64,000 nt of DNA from VXPQ01 sp965117025 (GTDB lineage Bacteria > Bacteroidota > Rhodothermia > Rhodothermales > VXPQ01): contig OZ220746.1 in assembly GCA_965117025.1 (NCBI GenBank), positions 2,480,001 to 2,544,000 on the forward strand, given 5' to 3'. The position numbers and the translations under genes are program-made. Shown here in pieces: positions 63,601 to 64,000 of this stretch (position 1 is its first letter; every line of letters begins with the position of its first letter). Below the pieces are notes generated by a model. The model was not told the DNA's origin. It made no database searches and worked only from the letters and a program-made list of their open reading frames with translations.

Positions 63601-64000
63601 CGCCGTCGTTGCTCCGCCGGTACTCGTAGCCCGTGATCGCCGAGCCGCCGATCTTCTCCGGCTCGCTCCAGCCCAGCGTGACCACCGCGACCTCCGCGTT
63701 GCTCAACGCCGTCGCGCTCAGATCGCCCGGCGCGCCCGGCTCGCTCGTCGACAGGCCGACGATCACGGCGTCGGGCCAGGTGACTCCCGCACTGAGCCAT
63801 AACGGGTTCGCGCTGTGCGAGTCTGATACCGGGTACACCCCCGAGCCGATGTGAAGACTCAGATTAGAGTCGGATTGCCCAATATTGGGAGCGGCGTCGC
63901 TCGCCTTGTCGACTACGATTTGGAGATTCCCGAGAGAGGTGGAGACAGCTTTCGCCTCATAACTCCAGCCCTTGTACTCGAAGCTCACGGGACCCGTGAG
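60663..64000 (-). CDS. Large secreted FN3/Calx-beta protein with type IX sorting domain (5' end outside window; apparent frameshift)
   Basis: At least 1110 residues. Order: a beta region (open to the window edge), two FN3-like domains (TSLGWSEPEKIG-type; AALSWADPVGG), a jellyroll-like region, two Calx-beta domains (EAHGATLDFKVTLDPAPG; SATEGAGATLDFVVSLS), another FN3-like domain (AVVLTWQDPDTHP), a 13-Glu run, an unknown domain also seen in other secreted proteins (FRNVPEEHDGETTFFFQV), and a type IX tail (GNYPNPFNPRTTIRYALP). The frame from 64000 breaks near 63434; one extra G (coding strand) rejoins GTG and DAPPPGPPGNF. Probably an extracellular binding or adhesive protein. Confidence 0.82.
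61347..61385 (-). repeat. Trinucleotide microsatellite encoding 13 glutamates
   Basis: Thirteen TTC units on the plus strand, GAA on the coding strand, in the frame of the large FN3/Calx-beta protein, between two domains. It acts as an acidic linker and may vary in length. Confidence 0.9.

Overview
The window looks like a chromosomal segment of a high-GC member of the Bacteroidota/Rhodothermota group, with Rhodothermales-like bacteria as my best guess. The reasons are several extracellular proteins ending in a YPNPF-type C-terminal sorting domain (type IX secretion), a CarboxypepD_reg/TonB-type outer-membrane receptor, a classical menaquinone pathway, Lpt lipopolysaccharide-transport genes, and an rpsF-rpsR-rplI operon preceded by a Cys-tailed GNAT gene of Bacteroidota type. 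I saw no tRNA, rRNA, CRISPR array, phage gene or intact insertion sequence.

Layout. 1-2460: grpE (cut by the window edge), dnaJ and a flavin reductase-like gene (+). 2552-12781: a minus-strand block of secreted proteins: a 1258-residue cadherin/Ig-repeat protein, an M4 (thermolysin-type) metalloprotease with an unusual Cys-rich insert, and two tandem beta-propeller paralogues. Three of the four carry type IX sorting tails. 13125-14582: a PLP-dependent threonine dehydratase/serine racemase-type gene with a frameshift, and a DUF4342 gene (-). 14708-23016: plsC, gatC, then a surface-glycan operon (YfhO-like membrane protein, glycosyltransferase, WecB epimerase, glycosyltransferase, HprK-like kinase). 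23158-30815: a YbbR protein and the menaquinone genes menF-D-B-A-E, without menC. 30956-33878: lptC, an OstA-like gene and lptB. 34084-42440: DAHP synthase, release factor 1, a GNAT gene, rpsF-rpsR-rplI, a frameshifted dsbD-like gene, a DUF6483-like gene, an HhH-GPD DNA glycosylase and a cold-shock protein. 42626-51384: two TonB-type receptors flanking a DUF1080 protein, a KDG-kinase-like sugar kinase, a shikimate-dehydrogenase-like gene and a lipoprotein. 51524-60497: a sugar or sugar-acid catabolic locus (SDR oxidoreductase, fucose-isomerase-like enzyme, two near-identical sodium symporters, a DUF89/ARMT1-type phosphatase, a BNR/sialidase-like lipoprotein, an exported RidA protein). 60663-64000: a large FN3/Calx-beta protein with a type IX sorting tail, running off the window edge.

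The most interesting signals lie outside the standard gene content. (1) A 24-bp element occurs almost unchanged at three distant gene ends (478, 36930, 47608). (2) Two tandem gene duplications each left a relic of the neighbouring gene's 3' end, and a third locus has a second sorting tail in frame just after a stop codon; this suggests the type IX tails are exchanged as modules. (3) Two intergenic tandem-repeat arrays 10 kb apart share a GGGAGCGYAGCGGG core. (4) A 19-bp tandem duplication appears to create the GTG start codon of lptB. (5) Three genes are broken by apparent one-base losses in C/G runs, which looks more like sequencing or assembly error than decay. I did not find a self-contained, clearly new defence or mobile system; the sugar locus with a DUF89 phosphatase and the HprK-like kinase in the glycan operon are the best candidates for undescribed biochemistry.
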